Shown here in pieces: positions 12,160 through 14,258 of a stretch of DNA of 14,258 nucleotides (position 1 is the first letter of the stretch; each line of letters starts with the position of its first letter). Origin of the DNA: Alphaproteobacteria bacterium MarineAlpha3_Bin3 (GTDB lineage: Bacteria > Pseudomonadota > Alphaproteobacteria > Rhodospirillales > Casp-alpha2); assembly GCA_002938075.1 (NCBI GenBank), contig PTLK01000025.1, forward strand, positions 1 to 14,258. The letters are read 5' to 3'. The position numbers were made by a program, and so were the translations under genes. The notes under the pieces were generated by a model. The model saw only the letters and a program-made list of their open reading frames with translations, ran no database searches and had not been told where the DNA came from.

Positions 12160-13911
12160 ATGAATCTTTACCAATACTTTCGAGACCAAATCGTCCGTAT
12201 CGTCGAGGACCTGGCGGCTTCCGGGGAACTTCCGGGTCCGCTCGATACGGCCCGGGTCGCGGTCGAACCACCACGCCAAACCGGCCACGGCGACATCACC
12301 ACCAACGCGGCCATGGTTCTGTCAAAGCCGACGGGTTTGAAGCCCCACGATTTGGCGGCGGTTTTGGCCGAGCGGCTAAAAGGGATCGAAGCGGTCATGG
12401 AAACGGAAATCGCCGGCCCCGGTTTCATCAACCTAAGCCTGGAACCGGCCTTTTGGCACCGGCAATTAAAGGAAATCGTTGAGACTGGTCCTGCCTACGG
12501 CGATTCCGAAATGGGCCGGGGAGAGTCGGTCAACGTCGAATACGTATCGGCCAATCCCACTGGTCCCTTGCATGTCGCCCATGCCCGGGGGGCGGTGGTC
12601 GGCGATGCGCTGGCGTCGCTTCTGGAGAAAGCTGGCTATAACGTTACCCGCGAATACTACGTCAACGATGCCGGCGCCCAGGTCGATGCCCTGGCCCGTT
12701 CGGCTTATCTTCGGTACCGCGAGGCCCTGGGAGAAGAAATCAAAGACATCCCGGAAGGGTTCTACCCGGGCGAATATCTTATCCCCGTGGGGGAAGCCCT
12801 GGCCAAGCGCGACGGCGACCAATGGCGGGACGTGGACGAAGACGCCTGGCTGCCGGAAATCCGCTCCTTCGCCGTGGCTATGATGATGGATGGAGTCCGC
12901 GAAGACCTTGCGTCCTTAGGCGTCGAACCCGGTGTTTTCACGTCGGAAAGCGTCTTGGTCGAAAAGGGCACCGTCGATGCTGTGATCAAACACCTGGAAG
13001 ATAAAGGACTGATCTACACCGGGGTCTTGGAACCGCCCAAGGGCAAGGCGCCCGACGACTGGGAGCCCCGTCCGCAGAAACTTTTTAAGTCCAGCGAGTT
13101 CGGCGACGAGCTTGACCGGCCGGTCAAGAAATCTGACGGGTCGTGGACCTATTTCGCCACCGACATGGCCTACCATCTGGATAAATTTCAGCGCGGGTTC
13201 AAGACCATGATCGACGTCTGGGGCGCCGACCACGGCGGTTACGTGAAGCGCATGAAAGCGGCGGTCGAGGCGGTGACCGATGGCGACGGGGTTCTGGAGG
13301 TGAAGCTCTGTCAGATGGTGCACCTGAAAAAGGGCGGCAAGCCGGTCAGGATGTCGAAGCGGGCCGGGACCTTCGTGACCCTCCGTTACCTGATCAACGA
13401 AGTCGGCCGGGACGTCGTCCGGTTCATGATGCTGACACGCAAGAACGACAGCCAGATGGAATTCGACCTCGAAAAGGCGTTGGAGCAATCCCGCGACAAC
13501 CCGGTGTTCTATGTCCACTACGCCCACGCCCGATGCCGGTCGGTGATGCGCAACGCGGCGGAACAACTGGGAGACAAAAAGATTGCGCCGGAAGCGCTGG
13601 CCGGGGCTGATCTCGGCCTGTTGACGGACACCGCCGAGCTGAGCGTCATTAAGGTCATGGCCGCTTGGCCGCGGATGGTGGAAAACGCCGCCGAGGTCCA
13701 TGAACCCCATCGCGTGGCTTATTATCTGAACGACTTGGCGACTCTTTTTCACGCGCTTTGGAACAAAGGCAACGACGACGCCAGGCTCCGGTTCTTTCAA
13801 TCCGATAACGAGGGCCTGACGCTGGCTCGGTTGGCTCTCGTTCAGGGTGTGGCGACGGTGATCACTTCCGGGCTCCAGGTTTTCGGGGTCTCTCCGGTCG
13901 AGGAGCTTTGA
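12160..13911 (+). CDS. argS: Arginyl-tRNA synthetase
   Basis: Class I aminoacyl-tRNA synthetase charging tRNA-Arg, cytosolic and essential. From ATG 12160 it has 583 residues, normal for the family; a longer frame from 12052 adds 36 residues with no family support. The start follows GGAG (12145-12148). The arginyl-tRNA synthetase N-terminal domain spans about 1-100. The HIGH-type signature is HVAHARG (138-144) within VEYVSANPTGPLHVAH, and the KMSKS-type loop is RMSKRAGTF (397-405). DALR-like anticodon-binding sequence follows from about 445, with VFYVHYAHARCRSV. A probable alkA-like gene starts 8 bases after its stop, so they may share a transcript. Confidence 0.97.
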   Translation: MNLYQYFRDQIVRIVEDLAASGELPGPLDTARVAVEPPRQTGHGDITTNAAMVLSKPTGLKPHDLAAVLAERLKGIEAVMETEIAGPGFINLSLEPAFWHRQLKEIVETGPAYGDSEMGRGESVNVEYVSANPTGPLHVAHARGAVVGDALASLLEKAGYNVTREYYVNDAGAQVDALARSAYLRYREALGEEIKDIPEGFYPGEYLIPVGEALAKRDGDQWRDVDEDAWLPEIRSFAVAMMMDGVREDLASLGVEPGVFTSESVLVEKGTVDAVIKHLEDKGLIYTGVLEPPKGKAPDDWEPRPQKLFKSSEFGDELDRPVKKSDGSWTYFATDMAYHLDKFQRGFKTMIDVWGADHGGYVKRMKAAVEAVTDGDGVLEVKLCQMVHLKKGGKPVRMSKRAGTFVTLRYLINEVGRDVVRFMMLTRKNDSQMEFDLEKALEQSRDNPVFYVHYAHARCRSVMRNAAEQLGDKKIAPEALAGADLGLLTDTAELSVIKVMAAWPRMVENAAEVHEPHRVAYYLNDLATLFHALWNKGNDDARLRFFQSDNEGLTLARLALVQGVATVITSGLQVFGVSPVEEL

Positions 13912-13919
13912 CTCCCGCC

Positions 13920-14258
13920 ATGACCGGGCATGACCGGGCCATGACCAGTTTCGACGCAGGCCTCAAGGCGCTGGTGGAGAAAAACGCCGATATCGCCCGG
14001 GCCCTTAAGCTCGCCGGCGCACCGCCGTCCAGAAACCGCAAACCGGGATTTCCCAGCCTGCTCCGAATCATCGTCAATCAGCAGGTATCGGTCCCTGCCG
14101 GTAAGGCGATCTGGGAACGCCTGGAAACAGGCCTCGGCTGGGTGACGCCTAAGGCGGTGCTGGAAAAATCGGACGATGACCTCCGTGCTTTCGGCCTAAG
14201 CCGGGGCAAGGGTCGTTACGCCAAGAAATTGGCCCAGGCGGTAATGGACGGCGGCCTC
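13920..14258 (+). CDS. AlkA-type DNA-3-methyladenine glycosylase, 5' part
   Basis: Base-excision-repair glycosylase of the HhH-GPD superfamily; 113 residues are visible and the frame leaves the window. LLRIIVNQQVSVPAGKAIWERL (47-68, landmark IVNQQVS) is the characteristic QQ(I/V)S helix region of AlkA/DNA-3-methyladenine glycosylase II, and FGLSRGKGRYAKKLAQAV is the following conserved region. The HhH hairpin and the catalytic Asp would lie beyond the edge. Two starts are possible, ATG 13920 and ATG 13941; the bases here include CATGACCGGG twice in tandem, and no clear ribosome site separates them. It starts 8 bases after argS. Confidence 0.85.
   Translation, partial: MTGHDRAMTSFDAGLKALVEKNADIARALKLAGAPPSRNRKPGFPSLLRIIVNQQVSVPAGKAIWERLETGLGWVTPKAVLEKSDDDLRAFGLSRGKGRYAKKLAQAVMDGGL

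Noticed and set aside
12916..13800. 294-codon minus-strand open frame
   Set aside because: Antisense to argS, which is unambiguous.

Overview
The window looks like chromosomal DNA of a GC-rich alphaproteobacterium, probably in or near Rhodospirillales. This is an inference from codon use, gene content (soxCD, a single-domain ModE regulator, a group-II-like ModA, a small DksA-like protein) and general protein resemblance; no rRNA or other phylogenetic marker apart from argS is present. I saw no tRNA, rRNA, CRISPR array, insertion sequence or phage gene.

Region 1 (1-4786) centres on tetrahydrofolate-bound one-carbon units. A leftward run starts with a GTG at 2212. It encodes an 81-residue protein with one membrane segment, a 445-residue protein with nitroreductase-family features (2 bases downstream), and a GcvT-like aminomethyltransferase (45 bases further, cut by the window edge). 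Rightward at 2833 is a divergent PanB-like ketopantoate hydroxymethyltransferase homologue with the catalytic residues kept. Convergent with it is folD. GcvT-like, PanB-like and FolD proteins all make, use or interconvert methylene-THF, so this may be an uncharacterised THF-dependent pathway; its substrate is not visible. Between the arms lies a frameshifted, N-terminally truncated remnant of what looks like a TauE/SafE (TSUP) exporter. The panB-like/folD junction holds a cluster of G/C palindromes, and the folD leader can fold as an H-type pseudoknot.

Region 2 (4787-7327) has a 517-base intergenic stretch with several inverted repeats. Then come soxC (Tat-exported molybdenum sulfite/sulfane dehydrogenase) and soxD (a single-haem cytochrome c), which overlap and end at a clear intrinsic terminator. 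No other sox gene is in the window.

Region 3 (7350-11428) starts with an unrecognised six-segment membrane protein read leftward. Divergent from it is a short ModE-type regulator whose start overlaps the stop of a 14-codon leader ORF. A ModE-box-like operator follows, then modA, modB and modC, the high-affinity molybdate ABC transporter. A molybdate uptake locus 1.5 kb from a molybdoenzyme gene makes functional sense.

Region 4 (11429-14258) is housekeeping: a DksA/TraR-type zinc-finger protein read leftward, then argS and the 5' part of an AlkA-type DNA glycosylase gene read rightward.
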